DNA of 20,071 bases from JAFDEI01 sp964196055 (lineage in GTDB: Bacteria; Myxococcota_A; UBA9160; SMWR01), in contig CAXMSF010000253.1 of NCBI GenBank assembly GCA_964196055.1, forward strand, positions 1 through 20,071, given 5' to 3'. Under the pieces are notes generated by a model that saw only the letters and a list, made by a program, of their open reading frames with translations, had not been told where the DNA came from and did not search any database. Positions 7,890 to 15,680 of the stretch are shown one piece after another. A program made the position numbers and the translations under genes. Position 1 is the stretch's first letter; the number at the start of each line of letters is the position of its first letter.

Positions 7890-9476
7890 TCAGCTCTCCT
7901 TCGGCGGAAGCGGGAAGAGCTGGTCGGCCCCGTACACGCGCCCGAAGCCATCGCGGTACACCGCGTGCTTGCGCTCGAGCTGTGTCGGTGAGCGCAGGCC
8001 CGCGGCGGCGGCGAGCGAAGTGAGGGCGGCGCGCAGCGTCACGATGTAATTGAGCACGCGCCACTTCTTCTCATCGACGACCAGCGCCTGCATCAGACTC
8101 TCGTCGGTGGTCGCGACGCCGACCGGGCACTCGTTGCTGTGGCAGCGTTGCGCCTGGATGCAGCCCACCGAGATCATGAGCCCGCGTGCGATCGCGACGG
8201 CGTCTGCACCCAGGGCGAGGGCGATGCGATCGGGTGAGCTGAGCTTGCCGGACGCGATGATCCTCACGCGATCGCGCACACCGGCGCGGCGCAGCGAGCC
8301 GTCGGCTTCGACGATGCCCGAAGCGACGGGTAAGCCCATGCTGTCGGCCATCTCCTGGTAGGTGGCGCCCGAGCCGCCCTCACCACCGTCGACGGTGATC
8401 CAGTCCGGACCGTCGCCGCGCTGCGCCATCTTCTCGGCGAACTCGTCGAGGAAGCCCGGGCCGCCGACCACCACCTTGATGCCCACGGGCTTGCCGCCGG
8501 CCTCGTGCATGCGGGCGACGTGGTCGAACAACTCGTCCAGCGTGTGCAGCATGGGGAAGCGGTTCGGAGAGTCGATCGCCTGGCCGGTTGCCACGCCGCG
8601 AATGGCCGCGATCTCGGGGGTGACCTTCACGGCCTCCACGTGACCGCCGCGGATCTTCGCGCCCTGGTGGAGCTTCAACTCGAAGCCGCGCACCGAGTCG
8701 ATCTCCGCTTGGCGACGGAACGCATCCCAGCTCCACTCGCCGCTCTCGGATCGCACGCCGAAGAGTCCCGGGCCGATCTGGAAGACGATGTCGCCGCCGC
8801 CGACCAGGTGGTGCTCGGAGAGCCCGCCCTCGCCGGTGTTCATCCAGCTGCTGCCCGCCATCGCGAGCCCGTGCGAGTACGCCTGGATGGCGTGGCGTCC
8901 CATGGCGCCGTACGACATGGCGCCCATGCCGATCAAGCCCTTCAGCAGCCAGGGCCGCGGGAGATCGCCGCCCAGCGTCAGCGCGAACTCGTCCGAGAGC
9001 GCCCACGGGTCGATGTCGACGTTCTCCAGGTGCTCGCTGCGGCCGAAGAGGCCCTCGTCGTCGATCGCGTAGCGGTACGTCGAGATGCGCGGCTCGCGGT
9101 CGATCCCCATGTCTTCCATCAGCGTCGGGAGCACCGCGTTGCGCAGGTACCAGCCGGGAGCCTCGAAGTCGCGCTTGGAGCCGAACGAGATCAGCGTCTT
9201 CATGTACTTGCCGGCGTAGACGATCGCGCGGTAGCCCTCGCGCGTGAACGGCTTGCCCGCGAGATCGGCGTCGAAGAGGTACTGCCGCAGCTCCGGGCCC
9301 ACGTGCTCGAGCAGGTAGCGCAGGCGACCGAGAATCGGGAAATTGCGGAGCACCGCATGCTGAGTCTGGCGCCGATCGGTGAGATAGAGGCCGACAAACA
9401 GAATGAGCGGGCCGAAGAACATCACCACCAGGATGAAGAGGATGATGGGTAGGGCGAGGTCTTGCAGGGCCTGCAT
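7890..9476 (-). CDS. Membrane-anchored FMN-binding glutamate synthase family protein
   Basis: A single transmembrane helix (about residues 8-31) precedes a soluble domain matching the FMN/Fe-S synthase domain of glutamate synthase (GltB-type TIM barrel). Visible landmarks are MSYGAMGRHAIQAYSHG, WMNTGEGGLSEHH, KLHQGAKIRGGH, WITVDGGEGGSGAT and the cysteine pattern CIQAQRCHSNECPVGVATT. Cys439, Cys445 and Cys450 keep the 6/5 spacing of the 3Fe-4S cluster of glutamate synthase. Missing compared with true GltB are the N-terminal glutaminase domain and the C-terminal GXGXG domain. No GltD partner is present. Stand-alone proteins of about 530 residues like this are widespread, and their reaction is not settled; glutamate synthesis from free ammonia is only a guess. 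The ATG start has AAGGAG ten bases upstream. Confidence 0.9.
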   Translation of the reverse strand: MQALQDLALPIILFILVVMFFGPLILFVGLYLTDRRQTQHAVLRNFPILGRLRYLLEHVGPELRQYLFDADLAGKPFTREGYRAIVYAGKYMKTLISFGSKRDFEAPGWYLRNAVLPTLMEDMGIDREPRISTYRYAIDDEGLFGRSEHLENVDIDPWALSDEFALTLGGDLPRPWLLKGLIGMGAMSYGAMGRHAIQAYSHGLAMAGSSWMNTGEGGLSEHHLVGGGDIVFQIGPGLFGVRSESGEWSWDAFRRQAEIDSVRGFELKLHQGAKIRGGHVEAVKVTPEIAAIRGVATGQAIDSPNRFPMLHTLDELFDHVARMHEAGGKPVGIKVVVGGPGFLDEFAEKMAQRGDGPDWITVDGGEGGSGATYQEMADSMGLPVASGIVEADGSLRRAGVRDRVRIIASGKLSSPDRIALALGADAVAIARGLMISVGCIQAQRCHSNECPVGVATTDESLMQALVVDEKKWRVLNYIVTLRAALTSLAAAAGLRSPTQLERKHAVYRDGFGRVYGADQLFPLPPKES

Positions 9477-9599
9477 GGCGATGGGGCTCCTTCCGTCCAG
9501 TGGCTCGTCGAGTGCTAGGGCGGCGGATGTCGTTGCAGTGCGAGTCTAGGCCAGCTGCGCCGCGGGGTTTCGCGCGACGATCTGTGCCACCATCGCGGC

Positions 9600-10085
9600 A
9601 TGACGTCCAACGAATCCGACCCGTCGGACGGCGCCGCGGTCCGCTTCCCGCCGCCTTTCGTGCCGCTGATCGCAATCGCGCTCGGCTTGTTGCTGCACTA
9701 TTTCGTGCGGCCCCTCCCGTTCCCGCTCGAGGGCCCCGTGCGCTACGGGCTCGCCCTGCTGCTGCTCGTTGCGGGCATTGCGCTGATCGCGGGCGCACTC
9801 GGGCGCTTTCGCAGCACCGGGCAGAATCCGGAGCCCTGGGCCAGCACACCCGAGATCATCTCGACGGGCGTCTATCGCTACACCCGCAATCCGATGTACG
9901 TCTCGCTCGGCCTGCTACAGGCGGGTATCGGCGTGGCGCTCGCGAACGGCTGGCTCGTGCTGTTCGTTCCGGCGATGTGGGCGGGCATCTACTTCGTGGC
10001 GATCCGCCACGAAGAGGCCTATCTCGAGCAGAAATTCGGCAGCGTCTACAGCGACTACAAGAAGTCGGTGCGACGCTGGATCTGA
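9600..10085 (+). CDS. Isoprenylcysteine carboxyl methyltransferase / PEMT-like membrane methyltransferase
   Basis: This 161-residue integral membrane protein has about four hydrophobic segments (roughly residues 20-36, 48-67, 101-117 and 118-135). It carries the SAM-binding motifs of the ICMT/phospholipid methyltransferase superfamily: GVYRYTRNPMY (90-100) and RHEEAYLEQKFG (136-147), followed by YSDYKKSVRRW. Members methylate prenyl-cysteine in eukaryotes, but bacterial relatives act on lipids or unknown substrates, so the substrate is left open. The gene stands alone: divergent from the glutamate-synthase-like gene (123-base gap) and convergent with the O-methyltransferase. The start codon is ATG, with no clear Shine-Dalgarno. 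Length is normal for the bacterial family. Confidence 0.85.
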   Translation: MTSNESDPSDGAAVRFPPPFVPLIAIALGLLLHYFVRPLPFPLEGPVRYGLALLLLVAGIALIAGALGRFRSTGQNPEPWASTPEIISTGVYRYTRNPMYVSLGLLQAGIGVALANGWLVLFVPAMWAGIYFVAIRHEEAYLEQKFGSVYSDYKKSVRRWI

Positions 10086-10125
10086 CCGGGGCCGCGACGC
10101 CGAGCCCGAACACCCCATTATCAGA

Positions 10126-10209
10126 GATCCGCGCCTTCCGTGCGGATGAGCAGGGCAGGTACCCCGCCCCGATCCGCGGCTTCCGTTCGAGCCTCTTCGT
10201 TCGCTCGAA
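10126..10209. repeat. Near-direct repeat and two hairpins in a convergent gap
   Basis: In the 145-base gap between two convergent genes, a 19-base unit at 10126-10144 recurs at 10171-10189 with two mismatches, 45 bases apart. The first copy folds as ATCCGCGC / GTGCGGAT (8 bp with one G-U) around CTTCC. Further on, TTCGAGC (10186-10192) pairs perfectly with GCTCGAA (10203-10209) across a ten-base loop. Their position suggests transcription ends for the facing genes, but no T-runs support intrinsic terminators. Confidence 0.4.
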
Positions 10210-10230
10210 GGCGATGCTGCCGGGCCTCGG

Positions 10231-10893
10231 CTAGCGCTTGCGCAGGATGGAGAGGCCGTCGGAGATGGCGAGCATCACGCAATCGATGCGATCGTCCGTG
10301 GCGACCCGATCGTTGAAGGCGCGAATCGCCAGCACGTCGTCGTTTTGCGCGGCAGGGTCGACGACGCTTCCGCCCCAGAGCACGTTGTCGACGAGGATCA
10401 CGCCTCCGGGTCGCGTGCGGGCGAGCAGTTCCTCGTAGTAGGCCGCATAGCCTGTCTTGTCGGCGTCGATGAACGACAGGTCGATGTGCTCGTCGCCGGG
10501 CAGTGCGCGCAGTGTTTCGACGGCAGGAGCGATGCGGAGGTCGATCTTGTGCGCGACACCGGCCTTTTCCCAGAACGGTCGCCCGACTGCGGTCCACTCC
10601 TCGCTGATGTCGCAAGCGATCACCTCGCCGTCATCGGGAATGCCGCGCGCGAGGCAGAGCGTCGACAGGCCGGTAAAGGTTCCGACCTCTACCACGTGCT
10701 TTGCGCCGATTGCCCGGGCGAACAGCGACATGAAGGCTCCCTGCTCGGGTGCGATCTGCATGATCGAGATCCCACCGAGTTCCTTCGTGGCGGCGATCAG
10801 GCCGGCGAGGATTTCGTCGGGTGGCGAGCCGTGCGCGACGAGATATTCGTGCACCTCGGGAGAAAGCTGAAAGGATTTCGGTGCGTCGCTCAT
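10231..10893 (-). CDS. SAM-dependent O-methyltransferase, caffeoyl-CoA OMT family
   Basis: The 220-residue product fits the CCoAOMT-like class I methyltransferase family in length and motifs. The SAM-binding loop VEVGTFTGLS is at residues 68-77, the acidic strand end VIACDIS at 91-97, and the metal-binding/catalytic site at Asp143 (SFIDADKTGY) and Asp169-Asn170 (ILVDNVLWGG). These enzymes use a divalent metal to methylate catechol-type hydroxyls; bacterial substrates are mostly unknown, so none is assigned. The ATG start is supported by GGAGG seven bases upstream. It is the last gene of a likely four-gene minus-strand unit, 46 bases after the small TPR gene. Confidence 0.9.
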   Translation of the reverse strand: MSDAPKSFQLSPEVHEYLVAHGSPPDEILAGLIAATKELGGISIMQIAPEQGAFMSLFARAIGAKHVVEVGTFTGLSTLCLARGIPDDGEVIACDISEEWTAVGRPFWEKAGVAHKIDLRIAPAVETLRALPGDEHIDLSFIDADKTGYAAYYEELLARTRPGGVILVDNVLWGGSVVDPAAQNDDVLAIRAFNDRVATDDRIDCVMLAISDGLSILRKR

Positions 10894-10939
10894 CGGGAGG
10901 CCTCCGGTCGACGCCGCACGCCGACACGCGTCGAACTCG

Positions 10940-11269
10940 TCAGCTGCTGCTTCGTGACTTCATCTCGAGTCGCATCGCTTCCGCCTTCTCGTCTTCCGCC
11001 TCGTCGATCATGCCCTTCATCTGGAACAGGATCGACAGATTGGTGTGGCTGAGCGCATCATCGGGTTCGAGCTCGACGAGCTTCCGCCCGGCTTCCAACG
11101 CGCCGTCGAGGTCGCCCTGCTGACGCAGCGCCATCGACAGCGCGTTCCACGCGATGGCGAGCTTCGGGTCGAGCTCGAGTGCCTCGCGGTATTTTTCGAT
11201 TGCGGCCTCGCTCTGGTCGTCGGCGAAGAGCCGGAACCCCGCGCGATAGATTTCGAGTGCGTCGGCCAT
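10940..11269 (-). CDS. Small tetratricopeptide-repeat protein (109 aa)
   Basis: The protein is almost entirely TPR helices. Three consecutive repeats are visible: ALEIYRAGFRLFADDQSEAA, then AIEKYREALELDPKLAIAWN, then ALEAGRKLVELEPDDALSHT, with a charged tail EDEKAEAMRLEMKSRSSS. The frame is open far upstream of the chosen ATG at 11269, but that part is antisense-like, low-quality sequence overlapping the GNAT gene, whereas the TPR consensus begins exactly at this methionine. No signal peptide, so it is probably a cytoplasmic adaptor. It lies 53 bases after the GNAT gene and 46 before the O-methyltransferase gene, within the same unit. Its partner cannot be named. Confidence 0.85.
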   Translation of the reverse strand: MADALEIYRAGFRLFADDQSEAAIEKYREALELDPKLAIAWNALSMALRQQGDLDGALEAGRKLVELEPDDALSHTNLSILFQMKGMIDEAEDEKAEAMRLEMKSRSSS

Positions 11270-11322
11270 TCCGGGATTATAGGGGGTGGCGGCCGCGAAT
11301 GGCACGTACCCGGCGTCGGCGG

Positions 11323-12210
11323 CTAGAAGTTCTTTTCCAGCACGTCGATCAATCGCGACCGTCGGAAGCCTACCTTCTCGTACGCGCGCAGGGCGGTGCG
11401 GTTGGCGGGCGAGAGCAAGAGCATGGCGGAGACTGCACCCGCCTCGAACTGGCGCGCGAGCGACCATGCGACCAGCGCCGAGCCGACTCCGCGTCCGCGC
11501 AGATCGTCGTTGACGCCCACGTAGGCGACCCAAGTCCGATTCGGCAGATGCGTTTCGAACTCGCTGAAGGCGACGATTTCGCCACTGCGACGTGCCACCG
11601 TGAGTATGTGCCGCCCGTCCAGCAGGCAGGCGCGCATCACCTCCGGGGGGCGCGGTTCGAAGCCGCAGGCGAGATAGATCTCCAGGATTGCATCGCAATC
11701 GTCCGGCTGCGCGAGGTCGAGTTCGAGACCTTCGGTCTTCTGCTGCTGTACCTGCGGCGCAATGTCGCAGCGCATGTAGAAGTGTTGACGCACCGGCCGG
11801 AAGCCGTGGCTCGCGAGCAGCGAGTAGCCGGCGCGGTTGCGCGTTCCGATCCCTGCGGTCGCGCATCGGATGCCGAGCTTCGTGGTCGCGAGCTCTTGAG
11901 CGGCACGCAACAGTTCTCCGCCTGCGCCGCGGCGCCGTCCACCGTGCTTCACGATCGGGCAGATCAGGCCCGCCAGATCCGCTTCCGGCTGTCGCAGGAA
12001 GCCCGCGAATCCGATCGTCTCGCCGCCCGTGTCTTCGCCAACGATTACGTGTGACTCGGGATCGATGCCGAATCGTCCGAACTCGGCCGCGAACTCGTTC
12101 GCATCTTCCCAGATCGGATTCAGCACGAAGTCGCCTTCGCCGCGCGCGCAAGTCGCGGACAAGCTCGCGAGCGCTGCTTCGTCTTCCCGTCGGTAGGGTC
12201 GGATCTTCAT
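11323..12210 (-). CDS. Tandem-domain GNAT N-acetyltransferase
   Basis: Two GNAT folds lie in one 295-residue chain. The first (about residues 1-150) has the weaker acetyl-CoA loop HGGRRRGAGGELL (89-101). The second (about 160-295) has a clear motif A, VNDDLRGRGVGSALV (233-247), followed by NRTALRAYEKVGFRRS, the usual C-terminal GNAT ending. The first domain may be structural, as in other two-domain GNATs (inference). A TTG could extend the frame by one codon, but the ATG at 12210 shares its A with the TGA of the thiolase-like gene (TGATG), a translational-coupling arrangement, so I chose it. Substrate unknown. The coupling suggests it works with, or in fixed ratio to, the thiolase-like protein. 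Confidence 0.88.
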   Translation of the reverse strand: MKIRPYRREDEAALASLSATCARGEGDFVLNPIWEDANEFAAEFGRFGIDPESHVIVGEDTGGETIGFAGFLRQPEADLAGLICPIVKHGGRRRGAGGELLRAAQELATTKLGIRCATAGIGTRNRAGYSLLASHGFRPVRQHFYMRCDIAPQVQQQKTEGLELDLAQPDDCDAILEIYLACGFEPRPPEVMRACLLDGRHILTVARRSGEIVAFSEFETHLPNRTWVAYVGVNDDLRGRGVGSALVAWSLARQFEAGAVSAMLLLSPANRTALRAYEKVGFRRSRLIDVLEKNF

Positions 12211-13859
12211 CAAAGGTCTCCAGGCTCTTTCGTTTCGTCAGTGGCCGCTTCGCCGTTGTCTGCCGCTTCGGTGTCGCCGCCTACCCGCCCGCGAATCGAA
12301 TTGACAATGCGACCGAGGTCGAAGGGCAGGCCGCGGGAAATCTGGAAGTAGTGGTCGCCGTCGTCCTTCACGAGCAGTTTCACCTTCTGGCCCGCGAGCA
12401 CCTGTTCGGGAACTTCGCCTTCGCGCGGGGGTTGGTCGAGCTTCGCGAACACTCGCCGTCCGTCGAGGCTGAGCAACGCGACGTGGGCGGGGGCGTTCCC
12501 GCGCCCGGTCACATAGATGGTCGTTGCGGCTTCGACGATTGCCTCGTGACCGTCCAGGCCCAGGGTTGCGGCGCGCGGTGGCCGGCGCTGGCTCGATTCG
12601 AAGCGATGGCGCGGTTCGGGCACGACCGCGCGCGTACGGCGGTTGCCCGTGGCCTCGATGATCGTCACGTAGTTGTTGTTTCCCGGGCCGCCGACCGAGT
12701 TGGAGATGCCGATCTTCGCGCGCGCTACCTGGGCGCGCGCGTTCGGCATTCGCTCGGTGATCTGGAGGTAATTTTCGGCGATCTGGAACAAGCCCGTGCC
12801 GCCGACCGGATGTCCGCGGGCCTTCAGGCCGCCGGACAGGTTGACCGGCATGCTTCCCTTCGGTCCGGTGATCGGGTTCTCGTAGGGCGAGATCGGCGGC
12901 CGCTTCGTGTCGCCCACGAGTGCCTCGATGACATCGCTTGCGTCTGAGAGCCCAAGATCGACGAGGCCGATCGGGAGCAGGCTGTTGAAGGCGTCGTGGA
13001 CTTCGACCACGAGCCCTTCGAGTTCGCGCGGCTCGGCGATTCCCGCGCGCCAGAAAGCGATTTTCGCGGCTCGAGTCGTGGCCTCGAGGCCGGTCAGCAG
13101 CGAGCGGTCGAGGATCGACGAGGTCTCGGTCGCGGAACCGAGACCCGCGATGCGGACCGCCTGCGGTCGCGAAGTCAGGATCACGGCTGCTGCGCCGTCA
13201 CAAATCGGCGAACAATCCTTGCGCATCAGCGGCGTTGCGACCGGCAGGTTCTTGCGCTCGTCGAAGTAGGCTTCGAAGGGCTCGGGCTTGCCGTAGAAAG
13301 CAGCCAGTGGGTTGTCGCTGCCGAGCGCGTGTGCACGGGTCATCAGCCGCGCGAGCACGTCCGAAACGCCTGCGCCGCGGATCTTTCGCTCGCGGAACCA
13401 CGCCTGCGTGATGAGCGCGATCAGCGCCGGCATCGTGAAGCCGAAGCGGCGCTCCTCGGGGTCGACGGTCTTCGACATGATGGTTGTCGCGACTTCGGTC
13501 GTGACCGTCTTCATGCGCTCTCCGGCGAGTACGAGTACGGACTCGAACTCGCCCGAGGCGATCTTGTAGTAGGCCTCGTGGAGCGCCGCAGCGCCGGTGG
13601 AAGATGCGGTCTCACTGCGCACCGCGGGGATGCCGGTCAGACCGAGGCGATCGGCGATCTTCGTCGCGATGTTGGCACGATTCTCGAATTCTTCGCTGTC
13701 CATGATGCCGACCTGGACGGCGTCGAAGGAGCGAACCTGCGAATCCTCGAGCGCCTTGCGGTAGGCCTCCGCGAAGAGATCGAAGACGGTGGCAAAGATC
13801 CGGCCGGTCAGGTCGACCTTGGTCAGGCCTACAGCCGCGATATGCACATCCTTGGCCAT
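12210..13859 (-). CDS. Thiolase-like protein fused to a C-terminal OB-fold-like domain, nucleophilic Cys absent
   Basis: Residues 1-402 match the SCP2/acetyl-CoA acetyltransferase thiolase fold: CSPICDGAAAVIL, VVEVHDAFN (His288) and LKARGHPVGGTGL (His350). Residues about 430-510 look like the DUF35 or thiolase-like-protein-1 extra OB-fold domain (APAHVALLSLDGRRVFAKL then GQKVKLLVKDDGDHYFQI). The tail is acidic. In active thiolases the N-terminal nucleophile sits in a CASG-type loop; here the aligned loop reads ETASSTGAAAL (83-93), with Ser86 at the Cys position. The late CxG cysteine is also absent (ISNSVGGPGNN), as is normal for SCP2 types. So it may be a non-thiolytic acyl-CoA binder or use another mechanism (inference). 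The ATG at 13859 is chosen because the fold starts there; the open frame extends 24 codons upstream without homology. First gene of the four-gene unit. Confidence 0.85.
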   Translation of the reverse strand: MAKDVHIAAVGLTKVDLTGRIFATVFDLFAEAYRKALEDSQVRSFDAVQVGIMDSEEFENRANIATKIADRLGLTGIPAVRSETASSTGAAALHEAYYKIASGEFESVLVLAGERMKTVTTEVATTIMSKTVDPEERRFGFTMPALIALITQAWFRERKIRGAGVSDVLARLMTRAHALGSDNPLAAFYGKPEPFEAYFDERKNLPVATPLMRKDCSPICDGAAAVILTSRPQAVRIAGLGSATETSSILDRSLLTGLEATTRAAKIAFWRAGIAEPRELEGLVVEVHDAFNSLLPIGLVDLGLSDASDVIEALVGDTKRPPISPYENPITGPKGSMPVNLSGGLKARGHPVGGTGLFQIAENYLQITERMPNARAQVARAKIGISNSVGGPGNNNYVTIIEATGNRRTRAVVPEPRHRFESSQRRPPRAATLGLDGHEAIVEAATTIYVTGRGNAPAHVALLSLDGRRVFAKLDQPPREGEVPEQVLAGQKVKLLVKDDGDHYFQISRGLPFDLGRIVNSIRGRVGGDTEAADNGEAATDETKEPGDL

Positions 13860-13872
13860 TGCGTTCAAAGAT

Positions 13873-13882
13873 AGCCTAGGCT
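13873..13882. promoter_or_regulatory. Ten-base perfect palindrome between divergent genes
   Basis: AGCCTAGGCT lies in the 74-base gap between the thiolase-like start (13859, minus) and sppA (13934, plus). On the minus strand TATCTT, a plausible -10 box, overlaps its edge and ends eight bases before the thiolase-like ATG. It could be an operator covering both promoters, but a single 10-mer palindrome can arise by chance in this composition. Confidence 0.25.
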
Positions 13883-13933
13883 CCCGGCGGCGACTGCGGC
13901 GAACGCAGTTCGAAGCAACGAGGGAAGGCAAGT

Positions 13934-15652
13934 ATGAAGAGATTTCGACGCGTCGCGATCTGGCTGGTCGTCGGCTTGCTGTTCGTCTGGTGGCTGTCCG
14001 GCGACTCCGAACCGACGGTTCCCCAAGACGGCATCCTGGTACTGGCGCTCGAGGGCCGCTACTCCGAAGCGGCCGAGCCGTCGCTGGTCTCGAGGATCCT
14101 CGGCTCGCCTCGCCCCACCTTCGTGGGCTTGCTCTCCGAAATGCGCAAGGCCGAGCGTGATGACCGGCTCGCGGGCGTGGTGCTGCGCATCCGCAAGATC
14201 GACGTCGGCTGGGCGAAGGCGCAGGAACTTCGCGAGGCGATCGAAGCGCTCTCGGCGGCGGGGCGGAAGACGGTCGCCTACGTCGAGCACCAGTCGTTCG
14301 CGGCCAACATCGAGTACTTCATCGCCAGCGCGGCCGAGGAAATCGTGTTGGCGCCCGCAGCGAGGGTGCCGGTGATCGGCCTCGCGGTCGAGTACCTGTT
14401 CCTCGGTGGTCTCTGGGACCTGTTTGGAATCGAACTCGAAGTCGAACGCATCGGGAAGTACAAGTCCTTCGCCGACACGTTCACGCGCAACGACATGTCG
14501 GACGCCCACCGTGAGATGGCGAATTCGCTGCTCGACTCGATCGACGGTCAATTCGTAGCCGGGATTGCGAAGAGCCGCGGCGTCGGCGAGGAATTCGTCC
14601 GCAACGCCATCGACGCCGCGGCGATGACGCCCGCCGAGATGCAGGCGCTCAGCTTGATCGACGGTACGGGTTTCGAGGACGAAGCGGTGCGGCGAATCGG
14701 GCCGGGCGAGGTGATCCGCGGGGCCGACTACACGCGGGTCAACCCGGCCAGCGTCGGCTTCGAGCCCGTTGCGAAATTCGCGCTCGTCTACGGCAGCGGC
14801 GCCGTGGTGACGGGCAAGGGCACGGCTTCGCGCAGTGGCGCACCGGTGCTCGCGTCGGAAACGGTCAGTCGCGCGCTTCGCGACGCGGCGGCGGACGACG
14901 AGATCGCGGCAATCATCTTTCGGATCAACAGCCCGGGTGGGTCGGCGCTCGCCTCCGATGTCATCTGGAAAGCGACTCAGAGCAGTGAGCGCAACGGCAA
15001 AGCGCTCATCGTGTCGTTCTCGGACGTGGCGGCGTCGGGCGGCTACTACATAGCGGCCGGAGCCGACGCGATCGTTGCGTCGCCGGCCACGATCACGGGC
15101 TCGATCGGCGTCGTGGTCCTGCGGCCGGTGTTGCGCGGACTGTTCGATAAGCTCGACATCGGGATCGCGACCCTCTCGCGTGGCCGGCACGCGGACATCG
15201 CCTCGTCGGCAAACCCGCTGTCCGAGGGCAGTCGTGAACGGCTCGCATTCGAGGTGCGGTCGATCTACGACCTCTTCGTCGAACGGGTCTCGTCGGGGCG
15301 CGATCTTACACCCGAGCGCGTGCACGAACTCGGGCGCGGCCGCGTCTGGACCGGCGAACAAGCGTACGCGTCGGGTCTTGTGGACGAACTAGGTGGTTTG
15401 CGGGCCGCGACACGTCGTGCCAAAGAGGCTGCCGGGCTCGACCCGGACGCCGATGTCGCGCTGATCCCCTACCCAAAGTCCAAGCCGTTGGCCGAACAGA
15501 TCGGCGAGGCGATGAGAGTGGCTGTGAGATCGGCGGCGCCGAGCCTGCCGCTGCCGCTCCCCCGGCTTGCAGAACATGCGGTCGAATGGCTGGAGTCGGT
15601 TCCGGAAGGGGCGCCGGCATTGCTGCCGCCGTTCGCGTTCGACATCCGCTGA
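13934..15652 (+). CDS. sppA: Signal peptide peptidase SppA, 67K tandem-domain type
   Basis: The 572-residue product has one N-terminal membrane anchor (about residues 7-22) and two S49 peptidase domains, the long SppA form found in E. coli. The catalytic lysine is in the N-terminal domain (IGKYKSFADTF, Lys177 by analogy). The serine nucleophile is in the C-terminal domain (DVAASGGYYIAAGAD, Ser368). FRINSPGGSALASD and ATITGSIGVVV are further family landmarks. Known role: digestion of cleaved signal peptides in the inner membrane, with the active site on the periplasmic side. The ATG at 13934 is preceded by a purine-rich GAGGGAAGG. The stop is followed 28 bases later by the alpha/beta hydrolase gene, probably in the same transcript. 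It is divergent from the thiolase-like gene. Confidence 0.93.
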   Translation: MKRFRRVAIWLVVGLLFVWWLSGDSEPTVPQDGILVLALEGRYSEAAEPSLVSRILGSPRPTFVGLLSEMRKAERDDRLAGVVLRIRKIDVGWAKAQELREAIEALSAAGRKTVAYVEHQSFAANIEYFIASAAEEIVLAPAARVPVIGLAVEYLFLGGLWDLFGIELEVERIGKYKSFADTFTRNDMSDAHREMANSLLDSIDGQFVAGIAKSRGVGEEFVRNAIDAAAMTPAEMQALSLIDGTGFEDEAVRRIGPGEVIRGADYTRVNPASVGFEPVAKFALVYGSGAVVTGKGTASRSGAPVLASETVSRALRDAAADDEIAAIIFRINSPGGSALASDVIWKATQSSERNGKALIVSFSDVAASGGYYIAAGADAIVASPATITGSIGVVVLRPVLRGLFDKLDIGIATLSRGRHADIASSANPLSEGSRERLAFEVRSIYDLFVERVSSGRDLTPERVHELGRGRVWTGEQAYASGLVDELGGLRAATRRAKEAAGLDPDADVALIPYPKSKPLAEQIGEAMRVAVRSAAPSLPLPLPRLAEHAVEWLESVPEGAPALLPPFAFDIR

Positions 15653-15680
15653 AGCAGCGATCGCGCGCAAAGGAGGCTCC

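Noticed and set aside
8380..9849. Open frame of 489 codons on the minus strand, overlapping the glutamate-synthase-like gene in another frame
   Set aside because: The same DNA encodes the FMN/3Fe-4S protein in the correct frame; this frame is Arg/Pro-rich noise.
11270..12151. Upstream extension of the small TPR protein to about 403 residues
   Set aside because: The extension overlaps the GNAT gene in another frame and is Arg-rich shadow sequence; TPR homology begins at the ATG at 11269.
13865..15361. Long open frame (498 codons) on the minus strand
   Set aside because: Antisense to sppA, whose motifs and catalytic residues are unmistakable; the antisense product has no recognisable domain.
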